Source: BMS3ABIN03 sp964418885
GTDB lineage: Bacteria; Bacteroidota; Ignavibacteria; Ignavibacteriales; Ignavibacteriaceae
Length of the DNA: 64,000 nt
NCBI GenBank assembly: GCA_964418885.1
Contig: CAYQNW010000010.1
Location: 4,476 to 68,475 of the forward strand
Direction: 5' to 3'
Shown here: one piece after another, positions 1-10,397 of the stretch
Layout of the letters: each line of letters begins with the position of its first letter
How positions within the stretch are numbered: position 1 is the stretch's first letter
Position numbers and translations under genes: made by a program
Notes under the pieces: model-generated
What the model was told of the DNA's origin: nothing
Seen by the model: the letters and a program-made list of their open reading frames with translations, nothing else
Database searches by the model: none

Positions 1-100
1 CTCCGGCGGAATTGCAATTGTAATTGCTTTATCAACTGTAAGCATTCAGGTTGTTAAGGCTGCAACTGCAAATCCCGTTCAGTCATTGAAATATGAATAA
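1..100 (+). CDS. FtsX/MacB-type ABC permease, C-terminal end only
   Basis: An open frame enters from the left edge and stops with TAA at 98-100. The roughly 32 visible residues read into the ending KAATANPVQSLKYE, which matches the C-termini of the next three genes (for example KAATANPVKSLRYE). It is therefore the end of a fourth paralogous permease whose body lies outside the window. Only the last membrane segment and the short cytoplasmic tail are visible. The gap to the next start codon is 11 nt, so it is probably in the same operon. Confidence 0.85.
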   Translation, partial: SGGIAIVIALSTVSIQVVKAATANPVQSLKYE

Positions 101-111
101 CAGGAAAAGTT

Positions 112-2481
112 ATGTTTAAAAATTATTTGAAGATTGCTTTTAGAAATATGATAAAAAATAAAGGTTATTCCTTTATTAACATATTTGGTCTCGCTGTTGC
201 CCTTACATCAGTATTATTAATTGTTTTATGGGTTCAAGATGAATTGGGCTGGGATTCATTTCAAAAAAATATAGATACAATATATCGTGTTGAACAGGAT
301 CAACCGACATCGCGGGGAATCTTTCATGTTAACGTTACTCCTTTTCCAATGGGACCGGCACTAAAAGAAGAAATACCGGAAATAAAAAATTCAGCCCGTT
401 ATGGATTTCCAGGTACAATTCTTATGAAATATGGCGAAAAGGTGTTCTATGAGAACGAAGCACGCTGTGTTGATCCGTCATTTTTGAAAATGTTTACTTA
501 CCCGTTGATCAAAGGAGATATAGAATCTGTCCTAAGCCAACCATCTTCTCTTGTTATTACTAAAGACATAGCAAAGAAATATTTTGGAAATTCAGATCCT
601 GTTGGAAAGACGATCACTTTAAACGACAAATATCCATTTACAGTAACCGGCGTGATAGAACATATTCCTCATAATACTAATCTGAAGTTTGACATATTAA
701 TTTCATTCGATTTCATGAAAACTATAGGACTTTATTCCGATGTGTGGGAAGCTAATGAGATATATACCTGGATTCAATTAAATGATAACGCAGATGTAGC
801 TGTTGTTAATAAAAAAATCACGGAAGTACGTGAGCAGCACGTGAGAGAACAAGAATCGGGAGGAAGTTTTATAGCATTCAATTTAATGCCGTTGAAAAAA
901 ATGCGTCTTTATGCCCGTTTTGGATATGAAAAAACGGTTGGGACAATTCAAAGCATATATATTTTTTCATTCATAGCTGTTTTCATTCTTATCATAGCTT
1001 GTATCAATTACATAAATCTTTCCACTGCACGTGCAGTAAAACGCTATAAAGAAATAGGACTTCGGAAAGTTGTAGGCGCTGAACGAAAAAATATTGTCGG
1101 TCAATTCTATATTGAATCATTCCTTCTAACTTTTCTGGCAATATTGTTCTCTTTGTTTTTGGTAGAACTTTTGATTCCATCGTTCAACCAGCTTTCAGGT
1201 AAGAATTTTTCCAGCAACGTTTTATTTCAACCTTCTTTTCTAATTGGTATTCTTGTAATTGTCCTGATCACCGGTTTCTTATCGGGAACATATCCCGCCT
1301 TATTTTTATCTGCTTTTTCTCCCAACAGGGTTTTAAAAGAGAGAAATCAATTTGGCAATAAAAGTTCTATCCTGAGAAAATCTCTCGTTGTATTTCAGTT
1401 TGGCCTTTCTGTTATTCTTATTACAGGAACGATTGTTATGCTTAAGCAATTAGAGTTTATGAGGAATAAAAATCTTGGATATGATAAAGAACAACTGATA
1501 TACCTTCCCCTGAATAGTGAGACCAGGAAATCATACTCTATACTTAAAGAGAACTTAGATAAGGATTCTGATATTCTGGGTGTTACAGGAACATATCAAA
1601 CTCCAACAATGATGAATGAAAATGCAGGCGGTGCAGACTGGGATGGAAAAGATCCGAACTTTAAACCCAAAATCGGGTATGCCGCTGTTGACTATGATTA
1701 CTTCAAAACAATGAAAATCCACCTGGAGAAAGGGAGAGTTTATTCACGTGAATTTGCAACTGATTCAACACAAGCCGTTGTAATCAATGAAGAATTAGCT
1801 AAAATGATAAGCAGTAAATCTGTTGTTGGGAAAAGATTTTCCTGGGTAAATGACGAAATAATTATCGGGATTGTAAAAAATTTCAATTATGAAAAAGTCC
1901 AAAGGGCAATTGAACCTTTAGCAATTTATCTGGCGCCCCAGGAAGTTAATTATGTTGTTGTCCGACTTGCGTCGGGCAATATTGTCCAATCTTTAAAACA
2001 TGTAAAACAAATCTGGCAGGATACTTTCCATGGCTTTCCATTAGAGTATAAATTTTTTGATGAAGATTTTGCTAAAATGTTTCAGGCAGATGAACGAATG
2101 ATGTCTATATTCAGCTACTCTGCTTTTCTTGCAATTATAGTTGCGTGCATGGGGCTATTCGGATTGGCTGCATTTATTTTAGAATTACGCACCAAAGAAA
2201 TAGGAATAAGGAAAGTTTTAGGTGCCTCCATTTCGGGAATTACATTTATGCTTTCCAAAGAATTTATCCTTTGGGTATTAACAGCTAATCTAATTGCGTT
2301 TCCGGTTGCATATTTTCTTATGGATAGTTGGCTTCAGAATTATGCTTATAGGATTAATATAAGCTGGTGGATATTTCTCATATCCGGTGGAATAGCTTTA
2401 GTGATTGCGTTGGCTACAATTGGTTTTAGGGCGATTAAGGCAGCAACTGCAAATCCGGTCAAATCATTAAGGTATGAATAA
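112..2481 (+). CDS. MacB/FtsX-type ABC transporter permease
   Basis: A 789-residue inner-membrane protein with the doubled permease layout usual for Bacteroidota: an N-terminal membrane helix (about 20-42), a MacB-like periplasmic domain (about 45-270), a first FtsX domain (about 282-410, with the KEIGLRKVVGA cytoplasmic signature), a second periplasmic domain, and a second FtsX domain (about 664-785, KEIGIRKVLGA). Such proteins pair with a MacB/LolD-like ATPase and work as mechanotransmitters or exporters rather than as classical pores. No ATPase is encoded nearby, so the partner must lie upstream of the window or elsewhere. The substrate cannot be read from the sequence; export of lipids, peptides or antimicrobials is typical of the family. 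Confidence 0.9.
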   Translation: MFKNYLKIAFRNMIKNKGYSFINIFGLAVALTSVLLIVLWVQDELGWDSFQKNIDTIYRVEQDQPTSRGIFHVNVTPFPMGPALKEEIPEIKNSARYGFPGTILMKYGEKVFYENEARCVDPSFLKMFTYPLIKGDIESVLSQPSSLVITKDIAKKYFGNSDPVGKTITLNDKYPFTVTGVIEHIPHNTNLKFDILISFDFMKTIGLYSDVWEANEIYTWIQLNDNADVAVVNKKITEVREQHVREQESGGSFIAFNLMPLKKMRLYARFGYEKTVGTIQSIYIFSFIAVFILIIACINYINLSTARAVKRYKEIGLRKVVGAERKNIVGQFYIESFLLTFLAILFSLFLVELLIPSFNQLSGKNFSSNVLFQPSFLIGILVIVLITGFLSGTYPALFLSAFSPNRVLKERNQFGNKSSILRKSLVVFQFGLSVILITGTIVMLKQLEFMRNKNLGYDKEQLIYLPLNSETRKSYSILKENLDKDSDILGVTGTYQTPTMMNENAGGADWDGKDPNFKPKIGYAAVDYDYFKTMKIHLEKGRVYSREFATDSTQAVVINEELAKMISSKSVVGKRFSWVNDEIIIGIVKNFNYEKVQRAIEPLAIYLAPQEVNYVVVRLASGNIVQSLKHVKQIWQDTFHGFPLEYKFFDEDFAKMFQADERMMSIFSYSAFLAIIVACMGLFGLAAFILELRTKEIGIRKVLGASISGITFMLSKEFILWVLTANLIAFPVAYFLMDSWLQNYAYRINISWWIFLISGGIALVIALATIGFRAIKAATANPVKSLRYE

Positions 2482-2540
2482 TAAAGAAAAAAGAGTCTCA
2501 GTTTTATGAAAAGTTTTTACAATTATCAGGAATTAAAACC

Positions 2541-4916
2541 ATGTTAAAACATAGCTTCTTAATAACGTTTAGAAATTTCAAAAGATTTAAAAGTACATTT
2601 ATAATTAACCTTGTCGGATTATCAACCGGGTTAGCTTGCGCTGTGCTAATTTACCTGTGGGTGAGCAGTGAACTAAGTGTAGATAAATTTAATGAAAATG
2701 ACAGCTGGCTTTACCAGGTAATGGAAAACACTCAATTGTCCGACAGAATTATAACCCAACCCTACACTCCCGATCTTCTCGCAGAGACAATGGCTGAAGA
2801 AATTCCTGATATTAAATATGCTGCGGCTGTTACTCCTTCTTCGTGGTTTGCATTTACACTTTCAGTCGGTGAAACACATCTGAACGAAATCGGTCAATTT
2901 GCAGGTAAAGATTTTTTTAACATCTTTTCTTTTCCTCTGCTCCAGGGAACAGCAAACCAGGTGCTTACCGGAAGCAACTCTGTTGTTATTTCAAAAGAAC
3001 TGGCGATGAAATTCTTCCACACAACAGAGAATGTTGTAGGAAAAACAATAGGGTGGCAATTGCTGGGATTAAAATACGAGGGAATTGTTTCAGGCGTTTT
3101 CGATAATATTCCCGAAAATTCTACAATGCAGTTTCAGTTTGTTTTATCTTATGATGCATGGAAAGATGTAAGTAAAAAGGTTGGCAGAACAATGAACTGG
3201 GGTAATCACGCCCCTTGCACTTACGTGGTTTTAAAAAAGGGAACAAATATAAAAAGCTTCAACGAAAAGATAGCAGGCTACATCAAAAGTAAAAATGAAA
3301 ACTCGAACGTTACTTTATTTGCAAGACCATATTCAGACGGTTATCTGTACGATAAATATGAAAACGGTAAACAGGCAGGCGGCAGAATAGAATATGTTGA
3401 ACTGTTTTCTATCATTGCGCTTTTTATAATCCTGATCGCTTGTATTAATTTTATGAACCTGTCAACGGCTAAAGCATCGAGCAGGTTAAAAGAAGTAGGT
3501 ATAAAAAAAGCGATGGGAGCTAAGCGGAACATGCTTCTTTTCCAGTATATGAGCGAATCGATAATAATTTCATTCATATCACTTGCCGGAGCAATATTAA
3601 TAGTTGAGAGTCTTCTTCCTCAGTTCAACAATATTACCGGCAAACATCTTTTCTTAAACTTTAATGGGAGTCTTATTCTCTGGCTTGTAGGGATTACACT
3701 TTTCACAGGAATTATTTCGGGAAGCTACCCTGCATTTTATCTTTCAGGGTTTAACCCGGTTACAGTATTGAAAGGAAAAATTAATACTCTTGCCGGAGAA
3801 TTATGGATCCGAAAAGGATTGGTGGTATTCCAGTTTGCATTATCAATTATATTTATTGTTGTGGTTCTTGTTGTTTATAAGCAAATAGATTTCATTCAAT
3901 CTAAAAATCTTGGTTATAATAAAGACAATATAATTTATCTCGAAAAGGAAGGGAAAGTTGCCGAAAATGAAGATGCCTTTTTAGACGAACTGAGAAAAAC
4001 CCCGGGAGTTATAAATGCGTCAAGCAGCGGCAGCACTATTGTTGGTTCGTTTAGCTCAACGGAAGGACTTAGCTGGGAAGGAAAAAAACCTGAAGAAATT
4101 ATACGGTTTGAATATGTGCCCGTAAATTATAATTTCATTGAAACGCTCGGTATTAAAATGAAAGAGGGAAGATCCTTTTCAAAGGACTTTGGTTCGGAAG
4201 ACACAAAAATAATATTTAATGAATCTGCCATAAAAGCAATGGGGCTAACTAATCCTATTGGTAAAGTAGTAAATATGTGGGGGAGTGAAAAGCAAATTAT
4301 TGGTGTAATGAAAGATTTCAATTTTGAATCACTTCACGAAAATATCAAACCTTTACTGTTTATAATAAACTCACGCCACTCAACAAAAGTAATGATTAAA
4401 ATACAAGCAGGAAAAGAAAGAGAAACCATAGACAAAATAAGAAAACTGTACACCGAATTTAACCCGGGGATTCCTTTTGATTATAAATTCCTGGATAAAG
4501 ATTACCAGGCGTTGTATGAATCGGAACAAAGAGTCTCGGATCTATCGAAATATTTTGCCGGCTTAGCAATTTTAATTTCCTGTCTTGGACTGCTTGGACT
4601 TGCAACATTTACCGCACAAAGAAGAAGTAAAGAAATAGGTATTAGAAAAGTTCTGGGCTCTTCAGAGTTCGGCATTATCTATCTTCTTTCTTCAGACTTT
4701 ACAAAACTTGTAATTGCTTCTATGGTCATTGCTCTGCCTGTCAGCTATTTCCTGATCAAAAACTGGCTGGATAGTTTTGCTTACAGGATAGAACTTAACT
4801 TCTGGTATTTCCTCAGTGCAGGACTCATTACTTTATTTATTGCGTGGGTTACAGTAGGAACACAAGCTTTTAAAGCTGCAAGGGTTAATCCTTCTCAATG
4901 TTTAAGAGATGAGTAA
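2541..4916 (+). CDS. MacB/FtsX-type ABC transporter permease, second of the array
   Basis: A 791-residue paralogue of the preceding gene with the same two FtsX units (about 288-410 and 667-788). The signature in the first unit is altered to KEVGIKKAMGA, while the second keeps KEIGIRKVLGS. It ends in KAARVNPSQCLRDE, less similar to the other three tails. The 59-nt gap from the gene before suggests co-transcription. Sequence divergence between copies is high, so this is an old duplication and not an assembly artefact. Confidence 0.9.
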   Translation: MLKHSFLITFRNFKRFKSTFIINLVGLSTGLACAVLIYLWVSSELSVDKFNENDSWLYQVMENTQLSDRIITQPYTPDLLAETMAEEIPDIKYAAAVTPSSWFAFTLSVGETHLNEIGQFAGKDFFNIFSFPLLQGTANQVLTGSNSVVISKELAMKFFHTTENVVGKTIGWQLLGLKYEGIVSGVFDNIPENSTMQFQFVLSYDAWKDVSKKVGRTMNWGNHAPCTYVVLKKGTNIKSFNEKIAGYIKSKNENSNVTLFARPYSDGYLYDKYENGKQAGGRIEYVELFSIIALFIILIACINFMNLSTAKASSRLKEVGIKKAMGAKRNMLLFQYMSESIIISFISLAGAILIVESLLPQFNNITGKHLFLNFNGSLILWLVGITLFTGIISGSYPAFYLSGFNPVTVLKGKINTLAGELWIRKGLVVFQFALSIIFIVVVLVVYKQIDFIQSKNLGYNKDNIIYLEKEGKVAENEDAFLDELRKTPGVINASSSGSTIVGSFSSTEGLSWEGKKPEEIIRFEYVPVNYNFIETLGIKMKEGRSFSKDFGSEDTKIIFNESAIKAMGLTNPIGKVVNMWGSEKQIIGVMKDFNFESLHENIKPLLFIINSRHSTKVMIKIQAGKERETIDKIRKLYTEFNPGIPFDYKFLDKDYQALYESEQRVSDLSKYFAGLAILISCLGLLGLATFTAQRRSKEIGIRKVLGSSEFGIIYLLSSDFTKLVIASMVIALPVSYFLIKNWLDSFAYRIELNFWYFLSAGLITLFIAWVTVGTQAFKAARVNPSQCLRDE

Positions 4917-4933
4917 TATTTTAGGAATAGTCT

Positions 4934-7342
4934 ATGATTAAGAACTATTTTATAATCACTTTAAGAAATCTTAAAAAACACAAGCTGTATTCGTTCATTA
5001 ATATTCTCAGTCTGACGATAGGCATAACAGTTTGTATACTGATAACACTGTATATAAAACAGGAATTCAGTTACGATAAGTATTTTGAAAATGCTTCAAA
5101 TATTTACCGGATAACTACAATACATATTTCGGAAAGAGGAACGTCTATAGATGCAGAAACACCAATGCCTTTGGCAGAAGCGTTGGCAGAAAAATATCCT
5201 GAAATTGGAAAATGTTCCAGAATATTTTTTCACGGGAACGAACTTGTAAAGTATGAAGATAAAAGCTTTATCGAGAAGAGCATTGCATTTGCCGATTCGG
5301 ATTTCTTTAAAATATTTTCCTTTAAAATCCTAAATGGAAACTCATCACATCTTCTTGATGTACCACATTCAATAGTCTTAACAAAAAAAGCAGCAGAAAA
5401 ATACTTCGGCAACGAAGATCCCGTCGGGAAGGTATTAAGACTAAGAAACAAATACGATTTCACAGTAACCGGTGTTATGCAGGATATCCCTGTGAATACT
5501 CATTTCCATTTCGATATGCTTGGTACTTACAGCGATGTGAACAAAAAAATTTTCGAAGAAGATTTTTCAAAACAATGGGGAGCCTATTTTGGTTCATATA
5601 CTTATTTACTACTTCCTAAAAGTATATTTATAAAAAATTTGCATGAAAAGACATCAGACTTTATAATGAAACAAAGAGAATTTCCTGCCGGCGTATCGGT
5701 AAAACTAAATTACCAGAAACTTCTTGATATTCATTTGCACTCGGATTATGTGGGAGAGATTGAAAACAATAACTCTATTTCCAACATTTTAATAGTTGCT
5801 ACAATAGGATTATTTATTCTTTTGTTAGCCTGTTTCAATTTTATGAACCTGGCAACTGCGCGATCATCCAAGAGAATAAGGGAAATCGGTGTGAGGAAAG
5901 TGCTTGGTGCGGCAAGGAATCAAATTATCTTTCAATTTCTTGGTGAGGCAACTATTCTTGCATTAATTTCAATGGCATTTTCTTTTGTGGTGGTCGAGCT
6001 TATTCTGCCTTCTTTTTCAAATCTTTTAAATACGGAAATATCGTTCAACCTATTTGGTAACTTAAATGTTGTGTTACTAATAATTACCGGAACAATTATC
6101 GTTGGAATTATGGCAGGTATTTATCCATCTTTCTACTTGTCAAGTTTCAAGCCGGCTGCTGCGGTAAATAATAGGGGATCTGCTTCTAAAAAGTCCGGTG
6201 GCGATTCAGGAATTAGAAAAGTTCTGGTAGTAGCTCAGTTCGCTATTTCTATAACCTTGATAACATGCACAATCATAGTTCTGCAGCAGCTAAATTATTT
6301 AAAGAATCACGATGTGGGATTTAAGAAAGATCATACGATTACAATACCATTTGGTTCTGATATTTCTGCTAAAAATTATCAGGCATTGAAAAACAAATTT
6401 TTATCTGTTACCGGTGTTAAGGATGTTGCTTTGGCCAACAGCGCACCAATAAGTGATGACGTGTATAACACTTCACTTTATCCAAATGGATTGGATGGAG
6501 GGGATAGATTCGGTATCTACCTTAAATTTGTTGATTACAATTTTGAAGATGTATATAAGCTAAAATTAATTGCCGGCAGATTCTTCTCTGATAAATTTAC
6601 CGATGATTGGAAGGATGTTATTGTTGTGAATGAATCAACAGTTAAAAGTCTTGGATTTAAAGATCCACAGGATGCGATTGGTAAAAAATATATTTTAGGC
6701 ATACAAAGAGTTACTCCTACAATAATAGGTGTCGTAAAAGATTTTAATATTGCATCATTGAAATCAAATATTGAACCGCTTGTTATGATGCGAAATCCTG
6801 AATGGTTTAATGAATATTCGGTGAGGATCAGTTCGCTAAATATTCCGGGTACCATAGCAGGATTGGAAAAAGCGTGGAAGGAATTTTCCCCTGATTATCC
6901 ATTCACATATCAATTTCTGGATGATTATATATCCAATCTTTACAAGCCTGAAGAAAAAACAAGTACGATAATTTCCACGTTTTCATTTCTGGCAATATTA
7001 ATTGCCTGTCTTGGTTTGATAGGTCTAGCTTCTTTCATATTTGAATTAAGGAAAAAAGAAATAGGAATCAGGAAAGTCTTAGGGGCTGGAATTCCCCGGT
7101 TGATAAAACTATTGAATACAGAATTCATAAAACTTGTTTTGATTTCAAATGTTATTGCTGTTCCCGCTGCTTACTATTTTATGAATGAATGGCTGAAAAA
7201 TTTTGCTTATAAAGTGAACATGAGTGCATGGACGTTTTTGTTTGTCGGATTTGTTTCGATTTTAATCGCTTTCCTGACCATAAGCTTCCAGGCGGTTAAG
7301 GCTGCAACAGTTAATCCTGTTAAATCATTAAAATATGAATAA
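4934..7342 (+). CDS. MacB/FtsX-type ABC transporter permease, last of the array
   Basis: An 802-residue permease, 17 nt after the previous stop. It has an N-terminal helix (about 18-42), a MacB-like periplasmic domain, FtsX unit 1 (about 284-405, REIGVRKVLGA) and FtsX unit 2 (about 679-798, KEIGIRKVLGA), ending in KAATVNPVKSLKYE. The gene is followed by a strong hairpin that closes the operon. As with its neighbours, the family is certain but the substrate and ATPase partner are unknown. Confidence 0.9.
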   Translation: MIKNYFIITLRNLKKHKLYSFINILSLTIGITVCILITLYIKQEFSYDKYFENASNIYRITTIHISERGTSIDAETPMPLAEALAEKYPEIGKCSRIFFHGNELVKYEDKSFIEKSIAFADSDFFKIFSFKILNGNSSHLLDVPHSIVLTKKAAEKYFGNEDPVGKVLRLRNKYDFTVTGVMQDIPVNTHFHFDMLGTYSDVNKKIFEEDFSKQWGAYFGSYTYLLLPKSIFIKNLHEKTSDFIMKQREFPAGVSVKLNYQKLLDIHLHSDYVGEIENNNSISNILIVATIGLFILLLACFNFMNLATARSSKRIREIGVRKVLGAARNQIIFQFLGEATILALISMAFSFVVVELILPSFSNLLNTEISFNLFGNLNVVLLIITGTIIVGIMAGIYPSFYLSSFKPAAAVNNRGSASKKSGGDSGIRKVLVVAQFAISITLITCTIIVLQQLNYLKNHDVGFKKDHTITIPFGSDISAKNYQALKNKFLSVTGVKDVALANSAPISDDVYNTSLYPNGLDGGDRFGIYLKFVDYNFEDVYKLKLIAGRFFSDKFTDDWKDVIVVNESTVKSLGFKDPQDAIGKKYILGIQRVTPTIIGVVKDFNIASLKSNIEPLVMMRNPEWFNEYSVRISSLNIPGTIAGLEKAWKEFSPDYPFTYQFLDDYISNLYKPEEKTSTIISTFSFLAILIACLGLIGLASFIFELRKKEIGIRKVLGAGIPRLIKLLNTEFIKLVLISNVIAVPAAYYFMNEWLKNFAYKVNMSAWTFLFVGFVSILIAFLTISFQAVKAATVNPVKSLKYE

Positions 7343-7385
7343 CCTCTTCAAGACTATATATCTAATTAATAAGACTACAAAATAT

Positions 7386-7417
7386 TCCGGATCAATACAT
7401 ATTTATATTGATCCGGA
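7386..7417. terminator. Hairpin terminator between convergent genes
   Basis: A perfect 12-bp inverted repeat (7386-7397 with 7406-7417) with an 8-nt loop lies between the convergent permease and TonB-receptor stop codons. A/T-rich sequence flanks both sides, so it could terminate both strands, although neither side has a long pure T run. Confidence 0.75.
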
Positions 7418-7444
7418 TAATAAATTATTCTATTACCTGAATTA

Positions 7445-9595
7445 CTAAAATCCAACTTTTAAATTGAAGAAAAATTCTCTTCCCGGTCCCGGTTGATAGG
7501 AATTACCATCGGGGTCTGGCTCTGTGAATGCCATATATTCTTCATCTGTTAAGTTACATACATAAGCACTTAAGTCTCCATTTAACATCCAGAGATTCCA
7601 TGAATAAGAAATCCGGGCATTGAATAAAGTAAATCCATCCTGCCAGTTCTGATAGATACCAGGATCGAGTTCATTATTGTATGCTTTTGCATCGGTATAA
7701 ATTGCCCACTTCGATTGGTATTCTCCACCTAAGCTGATCTGAATGTTTTTGCACGGAGAGTAAACTACTTCAGAGTAAAGCTGATGCTGCGGAGAATTAG
7801 GTAACCATTGTCCGTCTGCAGGCGGAGTGGTCAAAACATAAGCCGGGTCGGTATAAACAGGATCAACGTTAGCAGATGTATATTTATAATCGGCAAATGT
7901 GTAGGCAATCTGTAGGCTTAGGTTATTGAGTATCTTGTAAGAAACAAAAGTCTCTATACCGTAACGTTTACTGTTTCCGGCATTGCCATAAAATACTTCC
8001 TGGTTTCCTCTTCCCGATTGCTTAAAACGGAAGAAATCGTTCTCTGTATCCATCATAAAACCGGTTAGTTCATAATAAATTTTATTGCTGAAAAATCCGC
8101 GTGCACCGATTTCATAACTGTTTGAAGTCGCAGGAACCAAATGTGTGTTAAATCCCGAATATCCTACAGGGTTATTAGCTAACTCCTCTGTAGAGGGCGG
8201 CATAAATCCCTGGCTCCAGTTTGCATACAAAATCAATGCATCGGTAAAGCTATAGCTTGCTCCAATCCTTGCAGATGTTTTGGAAAAGTCTTTTGTCGTT
8301 TTAGAACTGTCGAGTCCTACCATTTTATCTGTCAGCTCGTTAGTTATATAATCGTATCTTACATTTCCTATCAAATTGAATTTTTCTATATCCAATTTAT
8401 ATAAAGCAAATACACCCGTACTTTGTTGATAGATTATCTGGTTAGCTAACAGGTTATCAGTCTCGATATTTATTTCATCAGTGCTTTCTACTCGTGGTGG
8501 ATTACTTCCGCTCTGTAATTTGTACATATTGATATCCTGCCATTTCAAATCTGTGCCAACACTAAAGTTATTCATTATTTCTCCCGATTTGAGATGCAGG
8601 TTATATTGAGTACTTACACCCGGATTTGTAATTGCCCGGTACTCTGCAGCCTTATTGCTTGTTTCCTTATAATTCCAGTAGCGGTAAAATGAAGTAACTT
8701 CAACATCGTGCAATTCATTTATTGTATAAGAGCCGACTAATCCTAAAGTTGTTCTATTGGTTTTTTGATATTCATTGAAAGGATTCGCATCCGGGTTAGC
8801 TTGTCGCAGGTTATCAAATTGTTCACGGTTTAGCCCTTCAGGGTTTTGTTGGAAGTAATCCGTGTGAGAAACAATTTGTGTAATTGCCAGTTTATCCAAA
8901 GGATTAAAATTAAGTTTTTCATAAAGCTTATTACTCCAGAAAGCCTGGTGATCACGGTATCCATCACCATCTTCCCGTGAAAAACTTACACGGTAATTAA
9001 TATTCTCCTGTGAGCCGTCTAATTGTAACAATGATTTAAAGAAACTATTGGAACCAACAATCTGGCTGACCTCACCTTCTATAGGCACAGGACCACCATC
9101 TTTAGTAGTAATATATAATAATCCAGCCGAACTGCCACAGCCGTACAGTCCGGCAGCGGGACCTCGTAAAACCTGGATGTCTTTTACAGTTGCCCAGTCA
9201 ACGTCGTATAAATCAGGGGCGAATCCCGATGGATCATTTACCGGGATGCCATCGATCATTACACCAATACCGCGTAAACCCCGTTCGGTAAGGATTCCCT
9301 GCCCGCGGATGGAGATATGAACACGTTCGCCATCATGCTGGTTATCGATCCTGACACCCGGTACTAATCTTAATGCTTCCTCTACTCCAATAGTTTTCGG
9401 CATAATGGAGAGCATTTCTGGTGTTACGAGTGAAACTGACCCAGGATTACTTTTTAAAGTTATAGGTAACCTGTTGGCAATAACGATGACATTCTCCAGC
9501 GTTACCGTTTTGGTTGTATCTGCATTTTCATTTTGGGCTTTTAATAGCGGAACAATAATAAACACAACAAACAAAAATAGAATGAGTCTTTTCAT
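7445..9595 (-). CDS. TonB-dependent outer-membrane receptor
   Basis: About 716 residues from the ATG at 9595, chosen because the signal peptide (MKRLILFLFVVFIIVPLLKA) starts there; the open frame extends 18 codons further upstream. A plug domain follows (about 40-160, containing VLRGPAAGLYG and IRGQG motifs), then a 22-strand-type barrel ending in the aromatic residue F. There is no N-terminal carboxypeptidase-like domain and no SusD partner, so it resembles siderophore, metal or vitamin receptors rather than glycan SusC proteins. The ligand is not identifiable. The only same-strand neighbour that might be functionally linked is the small membrane protein encoded upstream. Confidence 0.9.
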   Translation of the reverse strand: MKRLILFLFVVFIIVPLLKAQNENADTTKTVTLENVIVIANRLPITLKSNPGSVSLVTPEMLSIMPKTIGVEEALRLVPGVRIDNQHDGERVHISIRGQGILTERGLRGIGVMIDGIPVNDPSGFAPDLYDVDWATVKDIQVLRGPAAGLYGCGSSAGLLYITTKDGGPVPIEGEVSQIVGSNSFFKSLLQLDGSQENINYRVSFSREDGDGYRDHQAFWSNKLYEKLNFNPLDKLAITQIVSHTDYFQQNPEGLNREQFDNLRQANPDANPFNEYQKTNRTTLGLVGSYTINELHDVEVTSFYRYWNYKETSNKAAEYRAITNPGVSTQYNLHLKSGEIMNNFSVGTDLKWQDINMYKLQSGSNPPRVESTDEINIETDNLLANQIIYQQSTGVFALYKLDIEKFNLIGNVRYDYITNELTDKMVGLDSSKTTKDFSKTSARIGASYSFTDALILYANWSQGFMPPSTEELANNPVGYSGFNTHLVPATSNSYEIGARGFFSNKIYYELTGFMMDTENDFFRFKQSGRGNQEVFYGNAGNSKRYGIETFVSYKILNNLSLQIAYTFADYKYTSANVDPVYTDPAYVLTTPPADGQWLPNSPQHQLYSEVVYSPCKNIQISLGGEYQSKWAIYTDAKAYNNELDPGIYQNWQDGFTLFNARISYSWNLWMLNGDLSAYVCNLTDEEYMAFTEPDPDGNSYQPGPGREFFFNLKVGF

Positions 9596-9738
9596 TTTAA
9601 TTTCTTTTAGAATAATTATTAAATCTTTTGATAAAAGGATTTTATACAAACGGCTATATTATCCCTTTACTTTTCCTCTGAAAATTAAATTGAGTAAAAA
9701 GAGTTTATACTAATAAATAATAGGTTTTCTAAATAGAC

Positions 9739-10260
9739 TTAAGCAGACTTTGGAGGAGGGGTTAGTAACTTCCCGTGAATCGACTTGTAATAATTAATAT
9801 AACTTCCCGAAAGAAGTATGCAGTTGTTTTTTATTTCCGATGGATATGTTTCGCTTTGAATTGCAAGAAGATTATAGCCACTTAATGAATGTGAGCCTGA
9901 AGCAATTTTATCTTTTGTAGAGTTGCTTTTATGCAGCTTTTCGTAATTTGAAATCAGCATTTCTTCCGTTTCATCACGCAGGCAATAAATAATAACACAG
10001 TTACCTTTTATTTCAACTCTTTCCACATCATACATTCTTCCCTCATATTCAAACTCTTTTTCTTCTTTCCAATTAAGCTTCTTCTCATATTCAATCCAGG
10101 TAAATTTTAGTTTCTGAATTATCGATGAACTATTCGTTGAATTGATCAGCGCCTTCATTTCCAGTTTATTATTTGCTAATCGTTCAATATAGAAAAGGAT
10201 GTAACCGCTGGAATTAAAAAGTATAAGGAAGGTGAGCAATATGGGGATTACTTTTTTCAA
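9739..10260 (-). CDS. Small secreted or membrane-anchored protein of unknown function
   Basis: A 173-residue protein with a hydrophobic N-terminus (about 4-24) that is either a signal peptide or an anchor, followed by a mixed charged domain containing the segment YDVERVEIKGNCVIIYCLRD and a short proline-rich tail TPPPKSA. The start is a TTG at 10258-10260; no in-frame ATG exists between the upstream stop and the hydrophobic segment. It lies upstream of the TonB receptor in the same orientation with a 143-nt gap, so the two may form one unit. I do not recognise the family with certainty. Small proteins of this shape next to TonB receptors are common in Bacteroidota. Confidence 0.65.
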   Translation of the reverse strand: MKKVIPILLTFLILFNSSGYILFYIERLANNKLEMKALINSTNSSSIIQKLKFTWIEYEKKLNWKEEKEFEYEGRMYDVERVEIKGNCVIIYCLRDETEEMLISNYEKLHKSNSTKDKIASGSHSLSGYNLLAIQSETYPSEIKNNCILLSGSYINYYKSIHGKLLTPPPKSA

Positions 10261-10397
10261 AAAATGAAATGTTTTTTTATAAACAAAAATATTAAATCGT
10301 AATATGATTTCATTAAAAAATATTTAAGAATAAAAGCATAGGACAATTGAAGCCGGATTATAATTATTGAAAGTTGTATTATGTCATATAAATAGAA

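Noticed and set aside
6535..6855. 106-codon minus-strand frame inside the permease gene
   Set aside because: It is a shadow of the permease, with no start signal or domain.
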